From Bradyrhizobium barranii subsp. barranii (GTDB lineage: Bacteria; Pseudomonadota; Alphaproteobacteria; Rhizobiales; Xanthobacteraceae), in NCBI RefSeq assembly GCF_017565645.3, contig NZ_CP086136.1:4757501-4821500 (forward strand): a stretch of DNA of 64,000 bases, read 5' to 3'. The notes beneath the pieces were generated by a model. It saw only the letters and a list, made by a program, of their open reading frames with translations. It was not told the DNA's origin and searched no databases. Below are positions 1-9,272 of the stretch, in pieces (position 1 is the first letter of the stretch; each line of letters opens with the position of its first letter). A program made the position numbers and the translations under genes.

Positions 1-1
1 T

Positions 2-28
2 CTCGTTCTCGAGGCTTACAGAGGGTGA
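2..28 (+). CDS. trbI: TrbI-like conjugal transfer protein, last eight codons (partial)
   Basis: An open frame entering from the left edge encodes LVLEAYRG and a stop at 26-28, seven bases before the DUF2274 gene. TrbI (VirB10-like) proteins of trb operons commonly end in a short motif of this type and are followed directly by a DUF2274 gene. The call rests on that context plus only eight residues. Confidence 0.4.
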   Translation, partial: LVLEAYRG

Positions 29-34
29 TACCAA

Positions 35-277
35 ATGGCGAAACTGAAACTCACAGCCCTTCAAGACGACAAGCCGGTCAAAGTCACTCTTGAGCTACCA
101 GCGCCCGTTCATCGAGATCTTGTCGCGTATGCTGAAGCATTGGCGGGTGAATCCGGCCAGCAGATCGATCCGACCAAGTTGATTCCGCCCATGTTAGCGC
201 GATTTATGGCCACTGACAGAGGGGTCGCCCGGCTGAGGCGCAGCCTTCACTCACCATCAACGGGCGGTGATGGATAG
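35..277 (+). CDS. DUF2274 family protein of the trb conjugation locus
   Basis: This 80-residue soluble protein begins MAKLKLTAL and contains the DDKPVKVTLELPAPVHRDL stretch near residues 11-29, which is the hallmark of DUF2274. The second half (KLIPPMLARFMATDR, about 48-62) is also typical. The family is found almost only at the 3' end of trb conjugation operons, right after trbI; its function is unknown. A GAGGGTGATACC stretch precedes the ATG. Its last 31 bases overlap the 3' end of the convergent LysR gene. Confidence 0.85.
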   Translation: MAKLKLTALQDDKPVKVTLELPAPVHRDLVAYAEALAGESGQQIDPTKLIPPMLARFMATDRGVARLRRSLHSPSTGGDG

Positions 278-1179
278 CGCTCGGCCAAGAGCGCCAAGAA
301 CCGCTGAAGAGCGGGATTTTCGTTGTCCTCTCGCCAATGAGCATGGAAGCTTATTCGACTTGGACCGGTACCGTCCTGTATTTCGCGATAAGTCAAACCA
401 GCAAAGCTGGCGCCGATATCTGATTCCATCACCAAACTAATTCCTAGTCCCATACTGATAAGGCTCTTTACGATACCGCGGCTGACATCATGACGTTCGA
501 TCCTAGGGCGCTTTTCTTCAGCCACCAAGTTAGACACCAGCAGATCCTCTATATCTGTTCCTGGATCATATTGGCTCAATAGGACCGTTTCATTCCGAAG
601 ATCGGTCCAATGGATGTCCTCGTGCGAGGCGAGGGGATGGTCTTTCGGAAGCAGGATCAAGATGCGCTCGCTCCAGACCGGGAGACGCGCGCTATCCGAC
701 AATGGGCCTTGTCCAGGAACAATCGCGATATCGATCGTACCATTCCGGAGTGCGCTCATGAGACGGATACGCGATCGTTCGACCGTTGCTAGTTCGACTT
801 GGGGCGCGCGATGTTTAAATTCAGTAAGGCTTGCCCTCAAGTTGCCGGCGGAAATTGACGTGCAAAAGCCTATCGAGAGACGCCCCGAGTCGCCGTTGCC
901 GCTAGATCGGCCCGTTACGACCAGTATGTCGACTTGTTCGAGGATCATTCGCGACATTCGCAGAATGCGTCGTCCGGCAAGAGTCGGAACAACTCCCACG
1001 CGCGATCGCTCAAATAATGTCGCTCCGACCCAGTGCTCAAGTTGACGAATCGAGCGGCTCAGCAAGGAATGACGAATGCCAAGCATCTCTGCTGCCTGCC
1101 GAAAACTTCCACAGTCGGCAGCAGCAACCGCTGAACGGAGATGATTTAGACCGATATTGTTTGCTCCGGCAATCGGCAT
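247..1179 (-). CDS. LysR-family transcriptional regulator
   Basis: A 310-residue LysR-type regulator. The N-terminal winged helix-turn-helix lies at about residues 9-68 (SFRQAAEMLGIRHSLLSRSI, with the usual Q-L-E and L-F-E-R motifs after it). A type 2 periplasmic-binding-like effector domain follows from about residue 95. LysR genes converging on DUF2274 are a recurrent feature of trb-type elements, so it may regulate the element rather than the neighbouring transporter. The 3' end overlaps the DUF2274 gene tail to tail. The effector is unknown. Confidence 0.88.
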   Translation of the reverse strand: MPIAGANNIGLNHLRSAVAAADCGSFRQAAEMLGIRHSLLSRSIRQLEHWVGATLFERSRVGVVPTLAGRRILRMSRMILEQVDILVVTGRSSGNGDSGRLSIGFCTSISAGNLRASLTEFKHRAPQVELATVERSRIRLMSALRNGTIDIAIVPGQGPLSDSARLPVWSERILILLPKDHPLASHEDIHWTDLRNETVLLSQYDPGTDIEDLLVSNLVAEEKRPRIERHDVSRGIVKSLISMGLGISLVMESDIGASFAGLTYREIQDGTGPSRISFHAHWREDNENPALQRFLALLAERYPSPPVDGE

Positions 1180-1342
1180 TTCGGTGTGCGCTTCGTCATC
1201 ACGTCCAATTTTTGCCTACCCGGCAGCGACTATCCGAATGATGATCTTCGAGGCGGTCCTCGGTTTCCTGGGGCTTGGCACGAAACTGGTGCGTCTCCTC
1301 GTTCGCGGCGACGGCACCGGTGGCTCCCGGAAAGAATGATAG

Positions 1343-2161
1343 TTACGTATCTTGAGGTCTGCTCGTGGGTCGATCAGTTCCCAGAAACGATCGAAACCTC
1401 TCGGATTGAGGATTGGCCATGATGTCGCGCGGCGCGCCATGCTCCACGATCACGCCACCGTCCATGAAGATGACGCGATCGGCAACCTCTCGGGCGAATC
1501 CCATCTCATGCGTGACCACGATCATCGTCATGCCTTCGTTGGCCAATTCCCGCATGACGCGGAGCACTTCGCCGACGAGCTCGGGGTCGAGGGCCGATGT
1601 CGCTTCGTCAAAGAGCATAACAGCCGGGCGCATCGCGAGAGCGCGGGCGATTGCCACGCGCTGCTGCTGGCCGCCGGAGAGGCGAGCGGGATATTGGTCG
1701 GCCTTGTCGGCCAAGCCGACCTTCTCGAGCAACTCCAGCGCCTGCTTCCTCGCTTCAGTCTTGTCTCGGTGTTGGACCGACACTGGCCCCATCATAACGT
1801 TCTGTAGGACGGTCCGATGCGGGAACAGATTGAAGCTTTGAAAGACCATGCCGACATGCTCACGGTTCTTCGCAACCACCTTCTCATCAAGCATGCGGCG
1901 ATGGCCTTCGCTGCCGCTCCTATAGCCGACCGGTGCGCCATCCACTGTGATGGTGCCGTCCTCGAATGTCTCAAGGAAGTTGACGCAGCGCAGCATGGTG
2001 GACTTGCCCGATCCGCTCGGGCCCAGAACGACTACGACTTCACCGCGCCGGACATCGAAAGAAACGCCGTTCAGGACACGATGCGTCCCGAAGGATTTCA
2101 CGAGGCCATTTACCGACACGACGATGGGCGATTCAGCGGATATGGTCATGGGCACCCTCAT
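1343..2161 (-). CDS. Polar amino acid ABC transporter, ATP-binding protein
   Basis: This 272-residue ATPase energises the adjacent permease pair. Walker [10 protein letters not shown] lies at about residues 47-55, the signature LSGGQQQR at about 161-168, and Walker B with the D-loop ([10 protein letters not shown]) at about 183-192, as in the GlnQ/HisP group. I start it at 2161 because the ATG there overlaps the permease stop as ATGA; an earlier in-frame ATG at 2188 lies inside the permease gene, and another ATG at 2149 is possible. It is the last gene of a leftward LysR-SBP-permease-permease-ATPase run. Confidence 0.93.
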   Translation of the reverse strand: MRVPMTISAESPIVVSVNGLVKSFGTHRVLNGVSFDVRRGEVVVVLGPSGSGKSTMLRCVNFLETFEDGTITVDGAPVGYRSGSEGHRRMLDEKVVAKNREHVGMVFQSFNLFPHRTVLQNVMMGPVSVQHRDKTEARKQALELLEKVGLADKADQYPARLSGGQQQRVAIARALAMRPAVMLFDEATSALDPELVGEVLRVMRELANEGMTMIVVTHEMGFAREVADRVIFMDGGVIVEHGAPRDIMANPQSERFRSFLGTDRPTSRPQDT

Positions 2162-2808
2162 TGATCGAAGGAGAGTTTCCGCTCGCAATAGTTCGCGAGC
2201 AGCGAAATGGGGTAGCAGATCAAAAAGTAGATCAGCATGACCCCCAGGAAGATTTGGAAAGCCGCGAGTGTTCTCTCCACGACCTCGCGAGCCGCAAAGG
2301 AGAGTTCCCAGGCTCCGACGACCGAGGCGTAAGAGGTCTGCTTGATCGCCATAAGCGAGATGTTGAGGATCGGCGCAATCGAGAGACGGGCTGCCTGAGG
2401 GAGGACGACCTCACGGAGCATCGTCAGCCGCCGCATGCCAAGGCTCTTAGCTGCTGCGATCTGGCCGGTCGGCACGGCTGCTATGGCGCCGCGCACTGCC
2501 TCGGTGACGAAGGCGCCGACATAGAAGATCATCGATATCATGACTGCGGCGTAGGCGCTGAGACGGATTCCAAATGCCGGGAAAGTGTAGAAGCCGAGAA
2601 ACATCACGACCAATACCGGAATGCCCCGAAATACGAAGACGTAGGACGTAACGATCGCCCGGAGGATCGGTCCGCTGCCGCTCGCGATTGTTCCAACGAC
2701 CGCGCCAAGAAACGTGCCAGCTATGACGACGACGAAGGCAAGCCAAAGCGTCACCAGAGCACCCTGCAACAGGTAGGGCAGATTTGCGAGAAGGACGGAT
2801 ATGCTCAT
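2158..2808 (-). CDS. Polar amino acid ABC transporter, permease 2
   Basis: A 216-residue inner-membrane subunit of the His/Glu/Gln/Arg opine (HEQRo) permease family. Hydrophobic segments start at about residues 10, 50, 75 and 180. The EAA-type coupling loop reads [20 protein letters not shown] at about 133-152. The ATG at 2808 overlaps the stop of permease 1 (ATGA), and its own stop overlaps the ATPase start, so translation of the three genes is probably coupled. The in-frame extension up to 3111 only runs antisense-like through permease 1 and is not used. Confidence 0.92.
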   Translation of the reverse strand: MSISVLLANLPYLLQGALVTLWLAFVVVIAGTFLGAVVGTIASGSGPILRAIVTSYVFVFRGIPVLVVMFLGFYTFPAFGIRLSAYAAVMISMIFYVGAFVTEAVRGAIAAVPTGQIAAAKSLGMRRLTMLREVVLPQAARLSIAPILNISLMAIKQTSYASVVGAWELSFAAREVVERTLAAFQIFLGVMLIYFLICYPISLLANYCERKLSFDQ

Positions 2809-3473
2809 CCGAGCCTCCGCGCGAAGCGCATCTCGCTGATCCGAAACCCGACGCCGATGACGGAAGTCAGGATCAGATAGAGCGCTGCAACGAGAATGAA
2901 GACTTCGAAGGATGCCCCTGATCTTTCGATGATGACCTTGCCCGATAGCGTCAGGTCGAGCACACCGATCGCCGATACGAGAGACGTATCCTTCACAAGG
3001 ACGATCAGTTGGTTCGAGACGGGTGCCATGACCTTGATAACGGCCTGCGGAAGAACGATCAGGCGAAAAACCGCCCAACGACGCATGCCGATCGCCTGTC
3101 CCGCCTCCCACTGCTTGGTGCCCACGGCCGCGATGCCGCTGCGAATGAGCTCAGACAAAAAGGCTGCGTGCTGAAGCGCGACGGCGAGGACACCGCAGGT
3201 GATCTCACCCCAGAAGATTCCCACGAGTGGCAGGCCGAAGAAGAGGAGGTACATCTGGACGAGGAGCGGTGTATTCCTCATCACCTCGACATAGGCTCGT
3301 ACAAGAGCGCTGGGTAGCCGCCAGCCGGCGACGCGCGGCACAGTGAGAAGCACGCCGATTGCGAGAGCCGTCGGCGCCGCGAGCGCCGCGACAGCGATGG
3401 TAACGAGCATCCCGTTCCAGAGTTGCGGAAGGTAGCGGACGGCGAAGTTGCCAAACTGTGACCAATCCATCAC
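2805..3473 (-). CDS. Polar amino acid ABC transporter, permease 1
   Basis: A 222-residue permease of the HEQRo family with several membrane helices. The binding-protein-dependent transport motif AGQAIGMRRWAVFRLIVLPQ lies at about residues 123-142. It follows the binding-protein gene after 21 bases and overlaps permease 2 by 4 bases. Two ATG codons in tandem begin the frame, so the start could be 3473 or 3470. It should form a heterodimeric channel with permease 2. Confidence 0.92.
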   Translation of the reverse strand: MMDWSQFGNFAVRYLPQLWNGMLVTIAVAALAAPTALAIGVLLTVPRVAGWRLPSALVRAYVEVMRNTPLLVQMYLLFFGLPLVGIFWGEITCGVLAVALQHAAFLSELIRSGIAAVGTKQWEAGQAIGMRRWAVFRLIVLPQAVIKVMAPVSNQLIVLVKDTSLVSAIGVLDLTLSGKVIIERSGASFEVFILVAALYLILTSVIGVGFRISEMRFARRLG

Positions 3474-3494
3474 CCGCCCTCTCTGCGCAGTCGA

Positions 3495-4343
3495 TCAGTT
3501 ATTGTTGAGATACCACTTTGCATTCTTCGGCTTTTCGCCGAACCACTTCTCGTAGATCGCGCTGTACTCGGCGAAGAGATACCCGCCGGTCATCTCGGAC
3601 ACGACGAGATCGAGGTACTGCCAGAGCCGGAAGTCGCCTGGCTTCATGAAGATGCCCGTGTTGACGACATCCGTCAGGCGAGTTTCCATCACGCGCATGT
3701 CCGGGTTGGACTTGACATACCAGGCGGCGACGGGAGCATCGAGCTGAGCGGCCTGGGCTCGGCCAAGCTTCACAGAGTTGAATTGCGAGGCGATGCCGTC
3801 AAAGGTCTGGAGCTTGGCCTGCGGGAAGAGGCGCTTGGCGCGCTCCTCCTGGGTCGGCGTGGTCAGATTGGCGATGGTGATGTTCGGCTTGTTCAAATCG
3901 TCGAGCGTCTTGAAGGGCGCATCCTTGCGGACGATGAGGACGATGCCGCCATCGATATAGTTGCGGGTGAACGCGACCCGCTGCGCGCGGTCGGCGTAGA
4001 TGGTTGTCGTCTGCGCGCCAAAGTCGATCGTGCCGTTCTGGGCATTGGGCCAGCGCTGGGCTGCGCTCTGGCGAATGAACTCGACCTTGTTGGGGTCACC
4101 GAAAGTCGCTTTGGCGATCAGCCGGGCAACATCGATGTCGAAGCCGACCAGCTCCCCCTTCTCGTCGACGAAGCCGAAAGGAGGTGACTCGCTCGACACG
4201 CCGACGACCAGCTTGCCCCGCGCCAGGATTTCATCCAGCCTGGACTTCTCCTGAGCGTGGCTCGCCCCGGCCGCGAGCGCGAACCCGCAGAATGCCGCAA
4301 CCAGACCGGTGACGAACCGGAGTCCATAGCTTCGCATGTCCAT
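3495..4343 (-). CDS. Polar amino acid ABC transporter, periplasmic binding protein
   Basis: A 282-residue precursor. The signal peptide has a hydrophobic core and cleavage near ASHAQ (about residue 30). The mature part has the SBP family 3 layout: LDEILARGKLVVGVSSESP, then FGFVDEKGELVGFDIDVAR, then an Arg-rich FIRQSAAQRWPNAQNG section. This family binds glutamate, aspartate, glutamine and similar amino acids. I chose the ATG at 4343 because it starts directly before the signal peptide; ATG 4337 is also possible, while the frame extension to 4433 adds a non-signal leader. The ligand cannot be read from sequence. Confidence 0.9.
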   Translation of the reverse strand: MDMRSYGLRFVTGLVAAFCGFALAAGASHAQEKSRLDEILARGKLVVGVSSESPPFGFVDEKGELVGFDIDVARLIAKATFGDPNKVEFIRQSAAQRWPNAQNGTIDFGAQTTTIYADRAQRVAFTRNYIDGGIVLIVRKDAPFKTLDDLNKPNITIANLTTPTQEERAKRLFPQAKLQTFDGIASQFNSVKLGRAQAAQLDAPVAAWYVKSNPDMRVMETRLTDVVNTGIFMKPGDFRLWQYLDLVVSEMTGGYLFAEYSAIYEKWFGEKPKNAKWYLNNN

Positions 4344-4460
4344 GTTCCATTGGTTGTTGGAAAGATGTGGCCTTTGCTCAACGACTAGCGCTCGACTTGC
4401 CGCGGCGAAAGAACACGGTTCCTGACGGAGCACGTTAGAAATAGTTACGCTGCCAACGTT

Positions 4461-5432
4461 TTAGAGGCGGCAATTGAGGGCCGCTCGCTCCAGGGCCGCC
4501 AATGCAGCGGCAACGATAGGGCGCCGGGATGTGCCCTTGGGAACGGCGCTGAATATGTGTCTGTGTAAGGCGGGCGCAATGGGAAGAACGCGAAAGTCGG
4601 GATCCTTGTCGAGGGGCTGCACCGCAAGACCGGGCAGGACTGTTACGAATTGTCCGGTGCGTACCATCTCAAGGGTGGCAGAAATATTACGAGCGCTGCA
4701 GCCAATCTTCATTTCGAATCCGGCAGCCAAGCACGCGTTAGTCAAGTTCTGCTGATAGGCGACCGCCGTTTGGTTGATCGCCCACTTCTCGTTCGAGAGA
4801 TCCTTGAGCTCTATGCTTGTCAAGTCGGCCTTCGCGAAGCGGTGGTCTGACGAAAGGATCGCACTCAAGGCGTCGACATAGAGGGGGTGGAATTCGAGGG
4901 CCTGTTGGTACGCACTTGCATCGGCATAATCGTCGACAATTGCGATATCGACCTGCTTGGCGACGGTTGCCTTGAGGCCTTCGGTCGGCTCGAGTTCGAC
5001 GAAGCTTGCATCGATCAGGGGGTGTGTCTTGTGGAGATAGCCCAAGGCTCTTGGAACGATGCTGGTCGCGACACTCCCGAATGCGGCAAGTCGTAGTTCG
5101 CCCGCAGGAGGTCCGTCCTTCTCGTCGAGCTCGGCTTGGATGCGCTCTGCCAGTTGCAGCAGCGGCGTGACGCGATCCAGGAGTTGCTGCCCTTTGGTTG
5201 TCAGGCGCAGCCCTCCTGCCGAACGCTCGAAAAGTACCGCTCCCGCCTCGCGTTCGAGCAGCGCCAACTGTTGCGACACGGCTGGCCGTGTCTGGCCGAG
5301 CGCTCGTGCCACCGCCGAGATCGTGCCGAGCTCGGAAAGCTCATGAAAGAGACGTAGTCGTGAAAGACTGAGGGCCAAACTCGCATATCTCCAAAGAACC
5401 AGAGAGTAAGAATTTCTTTCGCCTCGCGTCAA
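4461..5432 (-). CDS. LysR-family regulator next to the amino acid transporter
   Basis: A LysR-type regulator of up to 323 residues. The helix-turn-helix reads LRLFHELSELGTISAVARAL from about residue 26, followed by PAVSQQLALLE. The effector domain starts at about residue 115. The real start may be 15-20 codons inside the frame, because LysR proteins normally begin just before the HTH. It lies upstream of the transporter on the same strand and diverges from the dehydrogenase operon, so it is well placed to control both through the 5433-5569 region. Confidence 0.88.
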   Translation of the reverse strand: MTRGERNSYSLVLWRYASLALSLSRLRLFHELSELGTISAVARALGQTRPAVSQQLALLEREAGAVLFERSAGGLRLTTKGQQLLDRVTPLLQLAERIQAELDEKDGPPAGELRLAAFGSVATSIVPRALGYLHKTHPLIDASFVELEPTEGLKATVAKQVDIAIVDDYADASAYQQALEFHPLYVDALSAILSSDHRFAKADLTSIELKDLSNEKWAINQTAVAYQQNLTNACLAAGFEMKIGCSARNISATLEMVRTGQFVTVLPGLAVQPLDKDPDFRVLPIAPALHRHIFSAVPKGTSRRPIVAAALAALERAALNCRL

Positions 5433-5569
5433 TTGGACTGGTCTTCCGGGGCCGGTCGAACCGGCCCAAAACCGGCGGCATCACCCTTGTGATCGCGATC
5501 ATCGCGAAGATGAGGCCGCGATCGCCGAGTTTTGACCGGCCTATTGGCCAATATCGCGAGGATTTATCG
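5433..5569. promoter_or_regulatory. Divergent intergenic region between LysR gene and catabolic operon
   Basis: This 137-base gap lies between the LysR start and the dehydrogenase start. It is the natural site for a divergent promoter pair and LysR binding. It contains a partly inverted GACTGGTCTTCCGGGGCCGG / CCGGTCGAACCGGCC section, but I cannot define a clear T-N11-A box. The ribosome binding site GAGGA lies just before the ATG at 5570. Confidence 0.4.
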
Positions 5570-6460
5570 ATGCCGACGATCGCCTTCTTGGGTGTTGGCC
5601 GCATGGGTTCACATATGGCGCGTCGGCTTGCCGAAGCCGGACATAAGGTGCGGGCCTTCGATCCCAACGCGCCGGCCGTCGCCAAGCTTGCCCCGGCTGG
5701 CGTGGAAGCTGCCGCAAGCCCCACGGCCGCTGCCGCTGGAGCCGATTTTATTCTGGCGAGCCTCCCTTCTCCAGTGGCCCTGAGGGCGGCAGTAACCGGT
5801 GAGGACGGGATCCTCGCCGCTGCGAAGAAGGGCGCGACAGTGGTCGATTTCAGTACGGTAGACCCCGCGACCACCAAGGCGGTCGCTGCGATCTGCGACA
5901 AAGCCGGGATCAACTATCTCGATGCGCCCGTCAGCGGCGGCGTCGCCGGCGCAGAAAATGGCAAGCTCCTGATCATGATCGGGGGCGACCAGACCGTGCT
6001 GGATGCGACGCGCCCTGTGCTTGAGACGCTGGCTGGCAAGATCATTCATTGCGGCCCGGTCGGTTCCGGACAACTTATGAAGTTGAGCCACAACCTGTTG
6101 ACCGCGATCAACACGGTAGCACTCGGCGAGGTGCTGGCAGCTAGCGTGAAGTCCGGCGCGAAGCTCGACGTGTTGCTCGAGGTTCTCGGCGGAGGTCTCG
6201 CCGGCAGCAAGATGCTGGATTGGCTCGGCAAGACGCTCTTTACGCAGGAGCGGCCAGCCTTTTTCGCGCTCGACCTGATGCACAAGGACATCTCGCTCGC
6301 ACTCGACGAGTTCACGGCTTCACCGATGTATCTCGGGCAGCTCGTTCGCCAGATCTACAATACCGCCCGCGCGGACGGTCTGGGCGGAAAGGATTCCACT
6401 AGCGTCTCGGAGGTCTACGAGCGTTTGCTCAAGGTCAATCTCCGTCAGCCCGCAGCATGA
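5570..6460 (+). CDS. NAD(P)-dependent beta-hydroxyacid dehydrogenase (3-hydroxyisobutyrate dehydrogenase family)
   Basis: A 296-residue cytosolic oxidoreductase that should interconvert a beta-hydroxy acid and its semialdehyde. The Rossmann motif GVGRMG lies at 8-13, the substrate motif DAPVSGG at 118-124, and the catalytic lysine at about 171 (GSGQLMKLSHN). The ATG at 5570 has GAGGA upstream; the longer frame to 5489 lacks a matching leader. It is the first gene of the plus-strand catabolic operon and is directly followed by an aldehyde dehydrogenase, which suggests it makes the semialdehyde that the next enzyme oxidises. The substrate is unknown. Confidence 0.9.
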   Translation: MPTIAFLGVGRMGSHMARRLAEAGHKVRAFDPNAPAVAKLAPAGVEAAASPTAAAAGADFILASLPSPVALRAAVTGEDGILAAAKKGATVVDFSTVDPATTKAVAAICDKAGINYLDAPVSGGVAGAENGKLLIMIGGDQTVLDATRPVLETLAGKIIHCGPVGSGQLMKLSHNLLTAINTVALGEVLAASVKSGAKLDVLLEVLGGGLAGSKMLDWLGKTLFTQERPAFFALDLMHKDISLALDEFTASPMYLGQLVRQIYNTARADGLGGKDSTSVSEVYERLLKVNLRQPAA

Positions 6461-6483
6461 TTTCGAAGAATAGGAACGAACAA

Positions 6484-7989
6484 ATGAGAGCGCAACGCAC
6501 CACCACCAGCTACGATTCCGAACTGACGTTGCCCCGCTCCGGGCTGCTTGGCAACTTCATCGGCGGAAAGTGGATCAAGCCGGTCTCGGGCCGCACGATG
6601 GCAGTCGAGAATCCCTGCCGACGCGACACCATCGCCATGGTCGGGGCTGCGGAGAAGCAGGACGTCGATGCCGCAGTCGCGGCGGCCAAGGCGGCCTTTC
6701 CGAACTGGCGCCGCATGGCGGCACGAGCCCGCGGCGCGCTTTTGACTGAACTCGGCAATCGCGTATCGGCGCATGCCGAAGAGATCGCCAACATCCTCGC
6801 GGCCGAAACGGGTAACGCGCTGCGCACGCAAAGCCGACCTGAGGTCGCGAGCACTGCCGAGGTCCTGCGCTACTACGGCGGCGTGGTATCCGAGCAGAAG
6901 GGCGAGACGTTGCCGCTCGGCCCGGGGATATTCAGCTACACTACGCGAGAGCCGCTTGGCGTCGTCGGCGCGATCATCCCCTGGAATTCGCCCCTCGTAC
7001 TCGCGGCCGTGAAGATCGGCATGGCGCTCGGCACCGGTAACACGCTGGTTCTGAAGCCTGCCGAGGACGCGCCGCTAGCGGTCATCAAGGTCGCGGAACT
7101 TGCAGCCGACATCTTCCCAGCCGGCGTCTTCAATGTCGTCACCGGAACGGGCATCGAGGCCGGTGCGCCGCTTTCGAACCATCCCGACGTGTCGAAGATC
7201 TCGTTCACAGGCTCGGTCGAGGTGGGAAAGCTCGTGGCGCATGCCGCCGCCGACCGCATTGCGAAGGTCACCCTTGAGCTCGGCGGCAAGAGTCCCTGCG
7301 TCGTCTATCCAGATGCGGCGACGCCCGAGCAACTCGATACCTGCGCGACAAACGTCATCAATGCCATGCGCTTCGCGCGCCAAGGGCAGTCCTGCACGGC
7401 GGGCTCGCGGCTCTTCATCCACCGGGACGTGTTCGCGCCGGTGGTTGCAAAGGTTGTCGAGAAGCTGAAGGCCATGAAAGTCGGCGACGCGCTCGACGAG
7501 GCCTCTGACATCGGCGCGATCATCAACGCCGAACGCTACGGAGAGGTTTGCGCTTTTATCCGTGAGGCCGTCGATCGTGGCGCGAAGGTGGAGATTGGCC
7601 AGGTCCCAGCTCCCGCCAACGACACCGACGGCTTCATGCCGGGCCCCGTCGTGCTGACGGGCGTCGACAATAGCTGGCGGGTTGTGCGCGAGGAGGTCTT
7701 CGGGCCTGTCCTGGTTGCGATCCCCTGGACGAATGAAGACGAGATGATCGGCTGGGCGAACGACACCCATTACGGTCTCGCCGCCTACATCTTCACGAAC
7801 GACATCACCACCGCCCTGCGCGCAGCGGAGCGAATCGATGCAGGCTGGCTCCAGATCAACCGTGCCGGCGGGCAGATCCCGGGCATGTCCTACGGCGGCG
7901 CCAAACAGAGCGGCATCGGTGCCGAATATTCCATCGAAGGAGCCCTCGAGAGCTACACCTATCGCAAGAGCGTGACCGTCACGGTGTGA
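6484..7989 (+). CDS. NAD(P)+-dependent aldehyde dehydrogenase
   Basis: A 501-residue ALDH-superfamily enzyme. The cofactor section PWNSPL is at about 166-171, the general-base glutamate in LELGGKS at about 265, and the catalytic cysteine in GQSCTAGS at about 304. I prefer the ATG at 6484, which has AGGAAC upstream. An earlier ATG at 6457 overlaps the previous stop as ATGA and would add nine residues. Context suggests oxidation of a semialdehyde released by the preceding dehydrogenase or by the PLP enzyme downstream. Confidence 0.93.
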   Translation: MRAQRTTTSYDSELTLPRSGLLGNFIGGKWIKPVSGRTMAVENPCRRDTIAMVGAAEKQDVDAAVAAAKAAFPNWRRMAARARGALLTELGNRVSAHAEEIANILAAETGNALRTQSRPEVASTAEVLRYYGGVVSEQKGETLPLGPGIFSYTTREPLGVVGAIIPWNSPLVLAAVKIGMALGTGNTLVLKPAEDAPLAVIKVAELAADIFPAGVFNVVTGTGIEAGAPLSNHPDVSKISFTGSVEVGKLVAHAAADRIAKVTLELGGKSPCVVYPDAATPEQLDTCATNVINAMRFARQGQSCTAGSRLFIHRDVFAPVVAKVVEKLKAMKVGDALDEASDIGAIINAERYGEVCAFIREAVDRGAKVEIGQVPAPANDTDGFMPGPVVLTGVDNSWRVVREEVFGPVLVAIPWTNEDEMIGWANDTHYGLAAYIFTNDITTALRAAERIDAGWLQINRAGGQIPGMSYGGAKQSGIGAEYSIEGALESYTYRKSVTVTV

Positions 7990-8016
7990 GCCGAACAGAC
8001 AGGCCAAGAGGTCTCC

Positions 8017-9063
8017 ATGGTTATGCTCTTAACCGAAGACTCCACCGGTCCGGACCCTCTTCTGGCCATGGCGGGCGAGCGGTTTGATCGTCTGATGACG
8101 ATTGAATCCCGTCCTCTTTCGGGCGGGCTTCCACCGGGTCTCGTCGTTCCGATGTACGAGATCTGCCGTCGTCATCACGGCGAGCCGTTGTCCACGTTGG
8201 CAGCCAGGGCACTCATGTCGCGCGTCGTCTACGGTGACAACGTCATCGTGGCGACAGGTGCCGGCGTTCCGCCCAAACTCCCGCAGGGCGAAACCGACGG
8301 ACCGCCAGGCGCCGCTGTCCTTGCCCGGGCCATAGCTCTCGGTCTTGGCGCCCAGGTCACGATCGTCTCGGAAGAGGCTCATTCTAAGCCGGTGGAGGCC
8401 TGCGCCGCGCTCGTTGGATCCTTCACGGCAAGGCCGATCAAGGTGGAGACTATCCCGCCTCATCCTAAGTATGGGCCCAAGGCCGTCGAGGCGCTGATGG
8501 CGCGATACCAGCCATCGGCAATCGTCTTCGTCGAGCTCGACGGCCCCAACCCCGATGGTCTTTTCCACGGTGTCCGGGGCGACCGTCGCCCTGCAGGCAC
8601 GATGGCGCATCTTCATTTGCTCGCGGAGGCCGGACGCGCGGCGAAGCGCTTGACGATAGGAATTGGCGACGGCGGTAACGAGGTCGGCTTCGGCGCGGTG
8701 CGGACCGCGCTTGCCGCGTTCCATCCCAACAGCTTCGTTGTCACGGCAGTCGAGACAGACGTGGTCGTCAGCGCTGCGATATCGAACTGGGGTGCGTACG
8801 CCGTTTGCGCCGGACTTGCTGTCGGAATAGGCAGTCCCGACCTGCTACATAACGATGCTCTCGAAGGGGATCTGATCAGAGCCTGCGTTAGCGCGGGCGC
8901 TCGTGATGGCGCTACCGCAAGAACCGAACCCCTCGTTGACGGTGTCCCTGAGAGCGGTCATCGGGGCTTTGTCAGTCTACTCCAAAGCATCGTTGCAAGT
9001 TCGTCAAGCGAACCTGGTCCGGATTCGTCGTCGCGTCAGCGATCTCGCGAGGTGACCCAATGA
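8017..9063 (+). CDS. DUF4392 / D-glutamate cyclase-like protein, copy A
   Basis: A 348-residue protein with the features of the DUF4392 (glutamate cyclase C-terminal-like) family, whose mammalian member converts D-glutamate to 5-oxo-D-proline. Conserved stretches seen: VATGAGVPPKLPQGETDGPPG (about 78-98), a VELDGPNPDG section near 172-181, and GIGDGGNEVGFG at about 215-226. The C-terminal 25 residues are Ser/Arg-rich and poorly conserved in look. It is one of two members in the same operon, separated by a PLP enzyme gene. Activity on D-glutamate is an inference from family membership only. Confidence 0.8.
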   Translation: MVMLLTEDSTGPDPLLAMAGERFDRLMTIESRPLSGGLPPGLVVPMYEICRRHHGEPLSTLAARALMSRVVYGDNVIVATGAGVPPKLPQGETDGPPGAAVLARAIALGLGAQVTIVSEEAHSKPVEACAALVGSFTARPIKVETIPPHPKYGPKAVEALMARYQPSAIVFVELDGPNPDGLFHGVRGDRRPAGTMAHLHLLAEAGRAAKRLTIGIGDGGNEVGFGAVRTALAAFHPNSFVVTAVETDVVVSAAISNWGAYAVCAGLAVGIGSPDLLHNDALEGDLIRACVSAGARDGATARTEPLVDGVPESGHRGFVSLLQSIVASSSSEPGPDSSSRQRSREVTQ

Positions 9064-9272
9064 CGCCGAGCTACGACCCCGCTGTTGGGCCCGACTTCGT
9101 CGGTCTTGTACCGGGCTTGAAGCATCGAGAATGCCTCGCGTGGCGTATTCGCGCGGCAAGACGCTTTCGCCGAATGCTCCTGACAAGAACGCCCATTTCA
9201 TCGCGCATCGCCGGTCACCTTGGCTCCCTGGTTATCCGCATCGCCAAGTCACACTGGTTCTAGGAGAAGATG

